Below are positions 20,113 to 30,081 of a DNA stretch of 64,000 bases, piece after piece. Origin of the DNA: Brevundimonas guildfordensis (GTDB taxonomy: Bacteria > Pseudomonadota > Alphaproteobacteria > Caulobacterales > Caulobacteraceae); assembly GCF_014836405.1 (NCBI RefSeq), contig NZ_JACSQU010000002.1, positions 308,946 to 372,945 of the forward strand. The letters are read 5' to 3'. A program made the position numbers and the translations under genes. The notes beneath the pieces were generated by a model, which was not told the DNA's origin, searched no databases, and saw only the letters and a list, made by a program, of their open reading frames with translations. Every line of letters begins with the position of its first letter. Within the stretch, counting starts at the first letter, position 1.

Positions 20113-21273
20113 ATGACGACTCAAATTCTGTCCGGCGCCACCGGCGTCCTCGTGCTCGCAGATGGAACGGTGCTGTCGGGAATTGGCGTCGGGGCGACCG
20201 GATCGGCCGTCGGCGAGGTGGTCTTCAACACCGCCATGTCGGGCTATCAGGAGATCCTGACGGACCCGTCGTACATGAGCCAGATCCTGGCCTTCACCTT
20301 TCCGCACATCGGCAACGTCGGGGTGAACCTGGAAGACGTCGAACAGATCGGCGAGGCGCCTGAGCGCGCCGCCCGCGGCGTCATCCTGCGCGACGTGCCG
20401 ACGGAGCCGGCCAACTGGCGCGCCACGGGAAGCCTGGATGGCTGGATGGCCTCGCGCGGCGTCATCGGCCTGGCCGGCGTGGACACTCGCGCCCTGACCC
20501 AGCTGATCCGCGACAAGGGCGCGCCCCACGCCGTCATCGCCCATGATCCTGAAGGCAAGTTCGACCTGGAGGCCCTGACGGCCCAGGCGCGCGACTGGAA
20601 GGGCCTGGTCGGCCTGGACCTGGCCAAGGACGCCTCGACCACGCAGGCCTTCGAATGGACCGAGGGCGCGTGGGACTGGCCGACCGGCTACGCCAAGCCT
20701 GAGGCCGGCGACAAGTCGGTGGTCGTCGTCGACTATGGCGTGAAGCGCAACATCCTGCGCGCCCTGGCGTCGACAGGCGTGAAGATCACCGTGGTGCCCG
20801 CCTCGACCACGGCCGAGGACATCCTGGCGCGCAATCCCGACGGCGTGGTGCTGTCGAACGGTCCGGGCGATCCGGCCGCGACCGGCGAATACGCGGTGCC
20901 CGAGATCAAGAAGCTGCTGGACAGCGGCAAGCCCCTGATGGGCATCTGCCTGGGCCACCAGATGCTGGCCATCGCGCTCGGCGCCAGGACGCTGAAGATG
21001 GATCAGGGCCACCATGGCGCCAACCACCCGGTCAAGGACCTGACCACGGGCAAGGTCGAGATCGTGTCGATGAACCACGAGTTCTCGGTCGACGGCGCCA
21101 GCCTGCCCGAGACGGTGGTCGAAACACATGTGTCGCTTTTCGATGGTACCAACTGCGGCATCGCGCTGAAGGACCGCCCGGTGTTCAGCGTGCAGCATCA
21201 CCCCGAGGCCTCGTCGGGTCCGACCGACAGCCTCTATCTGTTCAAGCGTTTTGTGGATTCCATGAGGGCGTAA
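20113..21273 (+). CDS. carA: Carbamoyl-phosphate synthase small subunit (glutaminase)
   Basis: A 386-residue glutamine amidotransferase subunit that hydrolyses glutamine and passes ammonia to CarB. The N-terminal CarA domain shows GEVVFNTAMSGYQEILTDPSY. The class I glutaminase domain shows VVVVDYGVKRNILR, LSNGPGDP, nucleophile Cys279 in GICLGHQ, and His363/Glu365 in VQHHPEASSGP, so the triad is complete. A glycosyltransferase-like gene begins directly at its stop (TAAATG), so the two are probably translated from one message. carB is elsewhere, on the other strand. Confidence 0.98.
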   Translation: MTTQILSGATGVLVLADGTVLSGIGVGATGSAVGEVVFNTAMSGYQEILTDPSYMSQILAFTFPHIGNVGVNLEDVEQIGEAPERAARGVILRDVPTEPANWRATGSLDGWMASRGVIGLAGVDTRALTQLIRDKGAPHAVIAHDPEGKFDLEALTAQARDWKGLVGLDLAKDASTTQAFEWTEGAWDWPTGYAKPEAGDKSVVVVDYGVKRNILRALASTGVKITVVPASTTAEDILARNPDGVVLSNGPGDPAATGEYAVPEIKKLLDSGKPLMGICLGHQMLAIALGARTLKMDQGHHGANHPVKDLTTGKVEIVSMNHEFSVDGASLPETVVETHVSLFDGTNCGIALKDRPVFSVQHHPEASSGPTDSLYLFKRFVDSMRA

Positions 21274-22242
21274 ATGGCTTCACCGGCGGCGAAGTCAGCC
21301 TATCTAGGCTGGGTCGCCGCCGCGATCGCGGGCGAGAGGGGGGCCTCTCCGACCTTTGCGGCGGCCGAGCATGATCTGATCCTTGGCTACGCCACCGGCT
21401 ATGAAGCGGCCGATGTGGCGGTCTTCGTGCGTTCCCTGCGCGCCGTCTACGCCGGGCCGGTGGTCCTGGTGACGGACCAGGAGCCAGCGCTTCTCGATTT
21501 TCTGGCGCAGCATGACGTGGAATCTGTGTCGCCGCCTTTCGCCTGCAGCGGGGTCTGGCGTCCGCATCCCGTAATGCAGCGCTTCGCCGCCTTCGACGCC
21601 CTGATGAGCGAACGGACCTGGGCGCGACATGTGTTGCTGACGGACGTCCGCGACGTGGTCTTCCAGGCGCCGCCGTTCGACCCGCCGCCCCAGAAGCTTG
21701 AGTTCTTCGTCGAGTATGACGGCGGGCTGAAGGGGCATGCCTTCAACATGAAATATCTGCGCGGCGTCGGCGGCGAGGACGTGGCGCGCGCCTTGGCGGA
21801 CAAGCCGTGCGTCTGCGTCGGCACCGTCGTGGGCCCGCGCGAGAGCATGATCCGCTTCTGCCGCACCCTGCTGATGCTGGCGGCCATTCCGCGGTCCGAG
21901 ATCGGCGGCGCCTTCGGAGCGGATCAGGCGGCGTGCAACATCGCCCTGCACCTGGGCCTGGTCGAGGGAGAGACGCGGCCCAACTACGGCCGGATCGCCA
22001 CCGTGGGTCTGACGCCCGGCGACGTGTTGTCGCTGGACGGGACCGGCCAGATCGTGAACCCGGATGGCGGGGTCAGTCCGGTGGTGCACCAGTATGATCG
22101 CCACCCGGCGCTCATGGCCACCATGCACGAGCGCTGGGGTCAGGGTTTCGAGGCTCGCGAGCGGCGCCGAGGCAAGAGCCTGTCAGAGCGAGGACGCAAG
22201 CTCAGAGACTCCGTCGCGAGACGTCTGCCGGAGCTGCGCTGA
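21274..22242 (+). CDS. Putative glycosyltransferase, unassigned family
   Basis: A 322-residue soluble protein with a GT-A-like feel: an N-terminal Rossmann-like half (DLILGYATGYEAADVAVFVRSLRAVYAGPVVLVT), then RHVLLTDVRDVVFQAPPF with a DxxD (Asp124/Asp127) where nucleotide-sugar enzymes have their metal-binding DxD. FGADQAACNIALH comes later. The C-terminus is basic and helical. The ATG abuts the carA stop. I infer sugar transfer from the motif order only; the acceptor and donor are unknown. No membrane segment is seen. Confidence 0.6.
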   Translation: MASPAAKSAYLGWVAAAIAGERGASPTFAAAEHDLILGYATGYEAADVAVFVRSLRAVYAGPVVLVTDQEPALLDFLAQHDVESVSPPFACSGVWRPHPVMQRFAAFDALMSERTWARHVLLTDVRDVVFQAPPFDPPPQKLEFFVEYDGGLKGHAFNMKYLRGVGGEDVARALADKPCVCVGTVVGPRESMIRFCRTLLMLAAIPRSEIGGAFGADQAACNIALHLGLVEGETRPNYGRIATVGLTPGDVLSLDGTGQIVNPDGGVSPVVHQYDRHPALMATMHERWGQGFEARERRRGKSLSERGRKLRDSVARRLPELR

Positions 22243-22248
22243 GGCGGC

Positions 22249-22524
22249 TTAAGGCAGGGCCGCCGGCTCGGCGCGGCGCAGGGCGGCGGCCTTGGAGATG
22301 GCGGCGCAGGCCGCATGCAGCCAATAGTCTGCGTCTTCGCTGCGGTTCTCCTGACGCCTCAACCAGCCGCGTTGGCGGCGCAGGGCGGCGTTGGCCAGCA
22401 GGCGGGCGTGAAGCGCGCGCGGGTTGAGCAGGGGAACAGCGGGAGAGCCGGGGACGGCGACGGCGTCGGGACCTTGGGGCTCCACCGCCGGGCGGGCGAT
22501 GGCTATGAACATAAGACAACCCAT
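22249..22524 (-). CDS. Small hypothetical protein
   Basis: A 91-residue protein from ATG 22524 (an ATG at 22512 is also possible). It begins MGCLMFIAIARPAVEPQGPD, followed by a basic helical stretch (NPRALHARLLANAALRRQRGW) and an acidic, aromatic segment (NRSEDADYWLHAACAAISKAA). Not recognised. It ends 6 nt from the convergent glycosyltransferase-like gene. Its upstream region has a DnaA-box-like inverted repeat. Confidence 0.5.
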   Translation of the reverse strand: MGCLMFIAIARPAVEPQGPDAVAVPGSPAVPLLNPRALHARLLANAALRRQRGWLRRQENRSEDADYWLHAACAAISKAAALRRAEPAALP

Positions 22525-22594
22525 TCTTGAGCGGGCCGGCCGCGGTCTGCGTCGGCTTCGTCGGGCCAGTCTCCGTTTCTCAGAGACGCTGGAA

Positions 22595-22617
22595 GAATCC
22601 ACAGATGCTGTGGATAG
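22595..22617. promoter_or_regulatory. Inverted pair of DnaA-box-like 9-mers
   Basis: ATCCACAG and CTGTGGAT form a perfect 8-bp inverted repeat with a 3-nt spacer. Read as DnaA boxes, the minus strand gives CTATCCACA (one mismatch to TTATCCACA) at 22609-22617, and the plus strand gives GAATCCACA (two mismatches) at 22595-22603. It lies about 70-90 nt upstream of the small hypothetical gene, beside an AT-rich patch with TATAAC on the minus strand. Confidence 0.4.
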
Positions 22618-22694
22618 TTCCGCTGTTATACGAGAAATATTGTTCGTAATCAGATGGTTGTGGCCGCAATGCGGTCAATATGGTTAATGACGTC

Positions 22695-23906
22695 CTAATC
22701 TTTGGGCGGTGCGATGACGACCATGGGCGGCGTCTGCTCACCGGATCGACGGCGGTTCGGGCGCGGTTCGGACGGATCGACGCGTCGCTCGAAGGCGCGG
22801 CCGGCCAGAGCTTCGGCCTCGCCCGTCTGGAACAGCGCGGTCATGTGGGCCTGGGTGAAGTCCAGGGTGTTGGCCTCGGCGTGGTCGGGGATGGCGGCCA
22901 CCGACAGGGTCAGATCATGACGGCGGGCGAACTGGGTGATGGCGGTCAGGTCCGAGCGCTGCAGCGCCTTCATCATGGTGTCGAAGCTGCGGGCGGCGAT
23001 GTTGATGGCCGAGATGCGCGAGACTTCGAAGCGCGGATCCCACTTGCCGTTGACGACGATCCAGATACGGGCGTCGTCCAGCGGGCGGACGTTCGGCGCG
23101 TCCAGCAGCAGGGCCTGGGGTACGACCAGGAAGCTGGAGACCGTGCCGCCGTCGACGTGCAGTTCCTGGATACGGCGACCGTTATGCTCGACATTCAGCA
23201 GCACCGGCGGGAAGGCGCCGGGGATGCTGGCCGACGCGATCAGCACATTGACGAACAGAAGGCGCGAGGCCTCGTCGTTCCGCTGGGCGATGGCGCCCAT
23301 GTCCCAGACGACCTGGGTCTGGGTGTCCAGACTGGTGGTGGAGACGTAGAGCCGACGGCCCTTGCGGTGCTCCTCGGCGATGGCGGCCAGCAGCTCGGGC
23401 GAGATGTTGTTCAGCACCAGATTGGTCAGGGGCTCGGGCTTGAATACGCCCGGCAACGTCAGGGCCAACAGGCCGCGCGACTTCAGCAGATCGTCGGTCT
23501 GGCCGCTGGTGTAGGCGTGCTCCAGCGCCGCGTCGAACCGCGGGCCGGCGAAGACGAAGGGGGCGATCAGGGCGCCGGTGGAGACCCCGGTCACGACCTC
23601 GAACCCGGGCCGGTCGCCGGCCTGGCTCCAGCCGACCATGACGCCAGCGCCATAGGCGCCGTTGGCTCCGCCGCCGGACAGGGCCAGGATGTCGAACGAG
23701 CCGTCTGTCGCTGCGTTCTGGGCGCTGACGGTCTCGCGTACGAAGCGGTCGCGCGCCTCTGCCGTCAGGAAATCGTAGCGCCACGGCGGGCTGGCTGCGG
23801 CCAGGTCGGCGGCGTCGAAGATCGGGCGCGGGATCGTCTGGCAGGCGCCGAGCGTCACTAGAACCGCTGGCAACAGCATCAGGATGAGAAGGCGAAGGCG
23901 GCGCAT
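22695..23906 (-). CDS. Patatin-like phospholipase, lipoprotein
   Basis: 403 residues. A lipoprotein signal with lipobox LGAC (Cys22) puts it at a membrane from the periplasmic side. The patatin domain has the oxyanion loop SGGGANGAYG (77-86), nucleophile Ser109 in GVSTG, and the catalytic Asp252 in VDGGT, so the Ser-Asp dyad is intact. The family hydrolyses lipid acyl esters. The C-terminal tail is Pro/Arg-rich. The start at ATG 23906 has a GGGAG site. The same frame stays open far upstream across dnaG, which is antisense coincidence. Confidence 0.9.
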   Translation of the reverse strand: MRRLRLLILMLLPAVLVTLGACQTIPRPIFDAADLAAASPPWRYDFLTAEARDRFVRETVSAQNAATDGSFDILALSGGGANGAYGAGVMVGWSQAGDRPGFEVVTGVSTGALIAPFVFAGPRFDAALEHAYTSGQTDDLLKSRGLLALTLPGVFKPEPLTNLVLNNISPELLAAIAEEHRKGRRLYVSTTSLDTQTQVVWDMGAIAQRNDEASRLLFVNVLIASASIPGAFPPVLLNVEHNGRRIQELHVDGGTVSSFLVVPQALLLDAPNVRPLDDARIWIVVNGKWDPRFEVSRISAINIAARSFDTMMKALQRSDLTAITQFARRHDLTLSVAAIPDHAEANTLDFTQAHMTALFQTGEAEALAGRAFERRVDPSEPRPNRRRSGEQTPPMVVIAPPKD

Positions 23907-23973
23907 GGTCGCTGGGCTCCCGCAAGGCTTGCACGAGTTAAAGCCCAGACGCTCGCCCGAAGGAAGCCAGCGG

Positions 23974-23994
23974 TTGTCCCCATACTTATCCCCA
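23974..23994 (+). promoter_or_regulatory. Tandem DnaA-box-like 9-mers upstream of dnaG
   Basis: TTGTCCCCA (23974-23982) and TTATCCCCA (23986-23994) form a direct repeat with a 12-nt period. The second has one mismatch to the DnaA box TTATCCACA. They sit ~85-105 nt upstream of the dnaG start and between dnaG and the divergent patatin gene. Confidence 0.4.
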
Positions 23995-24077
23995 GGCGGG
24001 GTTTTGCTCGGGGGCCGTCCGGTCGGCGCCGCGCCGAGGGCTGGCCTTTGCCCGCCATCGGACGGCATAGGTCTGGG

Positions 24078-25952
24078 GTGCGATTTGACGAACGGTTCAT
24101 CGAGGAGCTGAAGGCCCGCCTTCGGCCGTCCGACATCATCGGGCGGACGGTGAAGCTCAAGCGTCAGGGACGCGAGTTTGTCGGCTTGAGCCCCTTCTCG
24201 AAGGAGAAGTCGCCGAGCTTCTTCGTCAATGACGACAAGGGCTTCTTCCACGACTTCAGCTCCGGCAAGCACGGCGACGTCATCACCTTCCTGCAGGAGA
24301 CCGAGCGGCTCAGCTTCGTCGAGGCCGTCAGCCGGCTGGCCGGCGAGGCGGGGATGCAACTTCCCGCCGAGGACCCTCAGGCGGCCGAGCGCGAACAGAA
24401 GCGTCAGGGCCTCGCCGACTGGATGGACCTGGCCCAGAAATGGTTCGCCGCCAATCTGCGCCGCAACGTCGGCAAGGCGGCGCGCGAATATCTGGAAAAG
24501 CGCGGCCTGCCAGAGGACCAGTGGGAGCGCTTCGGCCTCGGCTATGCGCCCAACGACCGCGAGGGGCTGAAGCAGGCGCTGGTTCAGCGCGGGGCGCGGC
24601 CGGGCGATCTGGTTGAGGCCGGGCTGCTCATCGCGCCGGAAGGCGGCGGCCAGCCCTATGACCGGTTTCGCGACCGGCTGATGTTCCCGATCCTCGACGC
24701 GCGCGGCCGCATCGTCAGCTTCGGCGGCCGGGCGATGAACCCCGACGACCGGGCCAAATATCTGAATGGGCCGGAGACGTCGCTGTTTCACAAGGGGGCG
24801 ACCCTTTACGGCCTGCCCGAGGCGCGCCGGATCCTGGGGGCCGAGAGCCGGGGCGAGCAGGGGATCATCGTCGTCGAAGGCTATATGGACGTCATCGCCT
24901 GCCATCGGGCGGGGCTGCCGGCCGTGGCGCCGATGGGCACGGCGCTGACCGAAGAGCAGATGGCGGTGCTGTGGCGTGTCTCGTCCGAGCCGGTGTTGAG
25001 CTTCGACGGGGATGCGGCGGGGTTGCGCGCCGCCTATCGCTCCATCGAGCGGGCGCTGCCGCTGCTGAAGCCGGGCAAGTCCTTCCGCTTCGCCCTGCTG
25101 CAAGGCGGGCAGGACCCGGACGACATCCTGCGTGATCGCGGGGCGCCGGCCCTGCGCCAGGCCATGGCCGAGACGCGGTCCTTCGCCGAGGTGCTGTTCC
25201 GCCGCGAGGTTGAGGCTGAGCCGCTGGACACGCCCGAGCGCAAGGCGGGGCTGAAAGGGCGGCTGCGTCAGGCGGCCAATGCGGTTCAGGACAAGGATCT
25301 GGCCGAGCAATACCGCCGCGACCTGTTCGACCGCTTCGACGCTCTGTTTCCGCGCCAGCCGCGGCCGCAGCCGCAGGGCGGTCGACCGGGACCGGGCGGG
25401 CGCTGGCGCGGTCCGCCGCCGCTGCAGGGGCAGACGGCCGAGGGCGCTCAGGCCATGCAGGCCCTGTTCCGCTCGGTCGAGCCGATCGCGGCGGCCCTGG
25501 CCCACGGGGCGCTGGACGACCCGGAGCGGCTGGACGACCACATGGAGGCGGTGGCGCGTTATGGCTTCGGCGATCCGGCGCTGGATCAGCTAGCTCAGGA
25601 GATGGTCCGTTTACGTTTCTCGGGCCGGACCCTTGACTCCGCCGCCCTGCGCCGCCATCTGGCCCAATCGGGTCATGACGCCATGTTGCGCGAGGTCGAG
25701 AAGGCGGCGGCGAAGTCCGGCGCGCCATTCCTGGCTACAGACAAGCCCCTCGGCGAGGCGAGGACCCGGTGGTCGCAGGCGTTCGACGCTCTGACCCGCG
25801 CAGCGGCGTTGGACGAGGCGCTCGCGTCGGCGAAGTCGGAGGCCCATAAGGCCTTCGATAACTCGGCTTTCACTCTGGTGAAGGCCGAGCGCGATGCTTT
25901 GCGGCGGGCCATCAAGACCGGAACGATTTGGGAAGACTCGACTTCTTCGTAA
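24078..25952 (+). CDS. dnaG: DNA primase
   Basis: A 624-residue primase that makes RNA primers at the replication fork. The order is: a CHC2-like N-terminal domain, the RNA-polymerase core (GYAPNDREGLKQAL, FRDRLMFPILDARGRIVSFGGRAM), Toprim with EGYMDVI near 266 and LSFDGDAAGLRAA, and a helicase-binding C-terminus. The four zinc ligands of CHC2 are replaced: Ser38, Ser41, Asp59 and Ser62 stand where C-x2-H ... C-x2-C is expected, while the surrounding EKSPSFFV and GKHGDVI are conserved. The GTG start at 24078 begins the family sequence (VRFDERFIEEL). rpoD follows 74 nt later. Confidence 0.96.
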   Translation: MRFDERFIEELKARLRPSDIIGRTVKLKRQGREFVGLSPFSKEKSPSFFVNDDKGFFHDFSSGKHGDVITFLQETERLSFVEAVSRLAGEAGMQLPAEDPQAAEREQKRQGLADWMDLAQKWFAANLRRNVGKAAREYLEKRGLPEDQWERFGLGYAPNDREGLKQALVQRGARPGDLVEAGLLIAPEGGGQPYDRFRDRLMFPILDARGRIVSFGGRAMNPDDRAKYLNGPETSLFHKGATLYGLPEARRILGAESRGEQGIIVVEGYMDVIACHRAGLPAVAPMGTALTEEQMAVLWRVSSEPVLSFDGDAAGLRAAYRSIERALPLLKPGKSFRFALLQGGQDPDDILRDRGAPALRQAMAETRSFAEVLFRREVEAEPLDTPERKAGLKGRLRQAANAVQDKDLAEQYRRDLFDRFDALFPRQPRPQPQGGRPGPGGRWRGPPPLQGQTAEGAQAMQALFRSVEPIAAALAHGALDDPERLDDHMEAVARYGFGDPALDQLAQEMVRLRFSGRTLDSAALRRHLAQSGHDAMLREVEKAAAKSGAPFLATDKPLGEARTRWSQAFDALTRAAALDEALASAKSEAHKAFDNSAFTLVKAERDALRRAIKTGTIWEDSTSS

Positions 25953-26026
25953 CCAACGAAGTCGTCGGGCGTTGTATTTTCGCCGCAGGGGCCTGATCAC
26001 CCTCCGCGGCCGTGGAGACAGACTGA

Positions 26027-27949
<1,923 letters not shown>

Positions 27950-27966
27950 GCGAGACGATGAAGATC

Positions 27967-28002
27967 AAAGGGCGGCTCCGACGGAGCCGCCCTTTTTCTT
28001 TG
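27967..28002 (+). terminator. Rho-independent terminator of dnaG-rpoD
   Basis: A perfect GGGCGGCTCC / GGAGCCGCCC stem with a GAC loop is followed by TTTTTCTTT, about 18 nt after the rpoD stop. Confidence 0.95.
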
Positions 28003-28030
28003 GGTCGTTCGTGCAGCTGAAAGCGTCGCT

Positions 28031-28384
28031 TTACTGCTTCTCGTCGAAGACGGTCTCGAAGCCGCCCCACATCATGCGCTTGCCGTCGAAGGGCATGTCC
28101 ATGTTCGCCATGGCGGGATCGTCCTGCATCTTGGCCCAGGCGTCGTCGGCGGTCTTCTTGTCGGGCCAGATCAGCCAGGAGAAGACGACGGCCTCGCCGT
28201 CTTCCAGCTTTACCGACATGGGGAAGCTAGTGACCTTGCCGTCGGGAACGTCGACGCCCCAGTTCTCGACGTGGGCCAGGGCGCCGTAGCCCTTGAACAG
28301 CGGCCAGGCGACGCGGGCGGACTCGATATAGCGCTCCTTGTTCTCGACCTTAACGGGGGTCAGGAAGCCGGTGATGTAGGTCAT
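28031..28384 (-). CDS. DUF1428 family protein (YbaA-like)
   Basis: A 117-residue protein of the ferredoxin-like (alpha+beta barrel) DUF1428 family. It starts MTYITGFLTPVKVENKERY and has the family's VVFSWLIWPDKKTADDAWAKM, MPFDGKRMMWGGFE and conserved central ENWGVDVPDGKVTSF. Function unknown. It ends 28 nt from the rpoD terminator and is separated from the VOC cluster by a 166-nt gap with a nested hairpin, so it may be its own unit. Confidence 0.9.
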   Translation of the reverse strand: MTYITGFLTPVKVENKERYIESARVAWPLFKGYGALAHVENWGVDVPDGKVTSFPMSVKLEDGEAVVFSWLIWPDKKTADDAWAKMQDDPAMANMDMPFDGKRMMWGGFETVFDEKQ

Positions 28385-28506
28385 TTTAGCTCTCCTTCGG
28401 AGGGTTGGCCCCTATCGCTCGCCGCGCGGCGGCTCGCTGTTTGAGGGGCGGGGGGCGGATGATCGGGGCAGGCGCAGGCTAAGGCTTGGTGGAAAGCGAC
28501 AATTCA

Positions 28507-28548
28507 GGCCGCGTCGGGTCGAGAAGGCGGAGCCTTCTGACCGCGGCC
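28507..28548 (-). terminator. Nested hairpin after the VOC/SRPBCC cluster
   Basis: An outer repeat GGCCGCG / CGCGGCC (28507-28513, 28542-28548) encloses an inner AGAAGGC / GCCTTCT hairpin (28522-28538). It begins 2 nt past the stop of the PhnB-like gene on the minus strand. No T-run. Confidence 0.45.
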
Positions 28549-28550
28549 CC

Positions 28551-29045
28551 CTAAGAAGACGCCGCATCGGCGGCGGCTTCAATGACGCTGATCTCGATCT
28601 TGTGCATGGTCATCATGGCCTCGAACGCGGCCTTGGCGCGGGCGGGGTTGGGATCGTCATAGAAGGCCATCAGGCGACGCGGGGTGATCTGCCAGTTGAC
28701 GCCCCAGCGGTCCTTGCACCAGCCACAGGCGCTTTCGGCCCCGCCGTTGCCGACGATGGCGTCCCACAGGCGGTCGGTCTCGGCCTGGTCGTCGGTCATG
28801 ATCATGAAGGACACGGCCTCGGTCTGCGGGAAGATCGGGCCGCCGTTCAGTCCCATATAGCGCCTGCCGGCCAGGGTGAACTCGACCACCAGTTCGGCGC
28901 CTTCGGGATTGGACGGATTGTCGGCGGGGCTGGCGACGACGCGGTCGATGCGGCTGTCGGGCAGGCCGAGCGAGACGTAGAACTCGGCCGCCTTCTTCGC
29001 TTGGCCGAGGTCGTACCAGATACAGGGAATGATCTTGTCGCTCAT
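28551..29045 (-). CDS. VOC family protein (PhnB / 3-demethylubiquinone methyltransferase-like domain)
   Basis: A 164-residue beta-alpha-beta-beta-beta protein. MSDKIIPCIWYDLGQAKKAAEFY and LNGGPIFPQTEAVSFMI with CKDRWGVNWQITPRRL are hallmarks of the PhnB-like VOC branch (PF06983). Such proteins are usually uncharacterised relatives of glyoxalases and dioxygenases. The start overlaps the stop of the SRPBCC gene by ATGA, so they are translationally coupled. Confidence 0.88.
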   Translation of the reverse strand: MSDKIIPCIWYDLGQAKKAAEFYVSLGLPDSRIDRVVASPADNPSNPEGAELVVEFTLAGRRYMGLNGGPIFPQTEAVSFMIMTDDQAETDRLWDAIVGNGGAESACGWCKDRWGVNWQITPRRLMAFYDDPNPARAKAAFEAMMTMHKIEISVIEAAADAASS

Positions 29046-29518
29046 GAGGCGCTCTCCTGCGGGGTGAGGTTTTCAGCGACCTGGGCCAGTTGGTCGGCGG
29101 CGGCGCCCCAGCCGGTCTCGAAGCCCATGTCGCGGTGGGTCTGCATGGCTGTTTCGGTCCAGTGGCGGGCGCGGGCGGTGTAGCGCGTGCCGTCGCCTTC
29201 GGGCTCGAACGTGTCGATGCGGACGAAGTTCATGTCGCCGGGCTGCGGAATCCAGCCCTCGGTGAAGGCGCCGGTCGTCACCAGACGGCGGCCCGGCTCC
29301 ACCTCCAGCACGACGCCGCGATACTCATGCCGCTCGCCCTCGGGGGACTGCATGACGACGTCGGCGCGCCCGCCGGGACGCAGGTCGTGGTCGACCGACA
29401 CCGTGCTCCACGGGCGCGGGGTGAACCATTCGGTCGCGTGCCGGGTCCAGGCGCGCCACACCATCTCCGGCGGGGCCTGGATCAAGCGGCTGATGCTGAG
29501 TTCGTAAAGCTCGCTCAC
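29042..29518 (-). CDS. SRPBCC / AHSA1-like domain protein
   Basis: A 158-residue START-like fold protein: LSISRLIQAPPEMVWRAWTRHATEWFTPRPW at the N-terminus, DLRPGGRADVVM in the middle, GFETGWGAAADQLAQV at the C-terminal helix. This is the AHSA1/Aha1-like group that binds hydrophobic ligands. Function unknown. It is the middle gene of a VOC - SRPBCC - PhnB-like run with a 3-nt gap upstream and an ATGA overlap downstream. Confidence 0.9.
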   Translation of the reverse strand: MSELYELSISRLIQAPPEMVWRAWTRHATEWFTPRPWSTVSVDHDLRPGGRADVVMQSPEGERHEYRGVVLEVEPGRRLVTTGAFTEGWIPQPGDMNFVRIDTFEPEGDGTRYTARARHWTETAMQTHRDMGFETGWGAAADQLAQVAENLTPQESAS

Positions 29519-29521
29519 GGC

Positions 29522-29965
29522 TCAGCCTCCGCCGACCTGGGAGGCGAAGCCTTCCGGCCCTTGTGCGGCGGCTTCCGGGTCCATCCACATGACCTCCCAG
29601 ATGTGGCCGTCAGGGTCGGCGTAGCTGCGGCCGTACATGAAGCCGTAGTCCTGTTGGGCGCTGGGGTCGGCCTGGCCGCCGGCCTCGGTCGCGCGCTCGA
29701 CCACGGCGTCGACGGCCTCGCGGCTGTCCTCCGACAGACAGAGCAAAACCTGCGCTGTCTTGTGGGCGTCGGGGATGGCGCGGTCGGTGAAGGTCGCCCA
29801 CTTCTCATGCGTCAGCAGCATGGCGTGGATGGTCTCGGAAAAGACCATGCAGGCCGCCGTCTGGTCCGAGAACATCGGATTCATCTTTGCGCCGACCGCC
29901 TCATAGAAGGCGACAGAGCGCGGCAAGTCGGTGACCGGCAGGTTGACGAAGATCAGCTTGGGCAT
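29522..29965 (-). CDS. VOC family protein (glyoxalase/bleomycin-resistance-like)
   Basis: 147 residues of the vicinal oxygen chelate fold: KLIFVNLPVTDLPRSVAFYEAVGA, a central MVFSETIHAMLLTH, and YGFMYGRSYADPDGHIWEVMWMDP with the metal-site Glu near the end. Function unknown. It is first in the three-gene minus-strand operon and is divergent from the HxlR-like regulator gene, which is the natural candidate to control it. Confidence 0.88.
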   Translation of the reverse strand: MPKLIFVNLPVTDLPRSVAFYEAVGAKMNPMFSDQTAACMVFSETIHAMLLTHEKWATFTDRAIPDAHKTAQVLLCLSEDSREAVDAVVERATEAGGQADPSAQQDYGFMYGRSYADPDGHIWEVMWMDPEAAAQGPEGFASQVGGG

Positions 29966-30044
29966 CGGCGGGTTCCTCCCTCTGCGCGGCCCTCCCTCCC
30001 CGGATGGCCTGCCCTGTGGTGTGGCGATTTCTGCGCCTCGATGT

Positions 30045-30081
30045 TATGTTAGTCAACTATGAAGTTAGAAAAAGTAACTAC
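30045..30081. promoter_or_regulatory. Candidate operator/promoter between VOC operon and HxlR-like gene
   Basis: TAGTCAACTA (30050-30059) is nearly palindromic and overlaps the regulator ATG at 30059. GTTAG occurs on both sides of it (30049 and 30064), and AGTAACTACT follows. TATGTT at 30045-30050 could be a -10 placing transcription at or next to the ATG, meaning a leaderless message. No ribosome site is visible. Confidence 0.35.

Noticed and set aside
23907..25541. Long upstream extension of the patatin frame across dnaG
   Set aside because: dnaG on the other strand is unmistakable. The patatin signal peptide and ribosome site fix its start at 23906.
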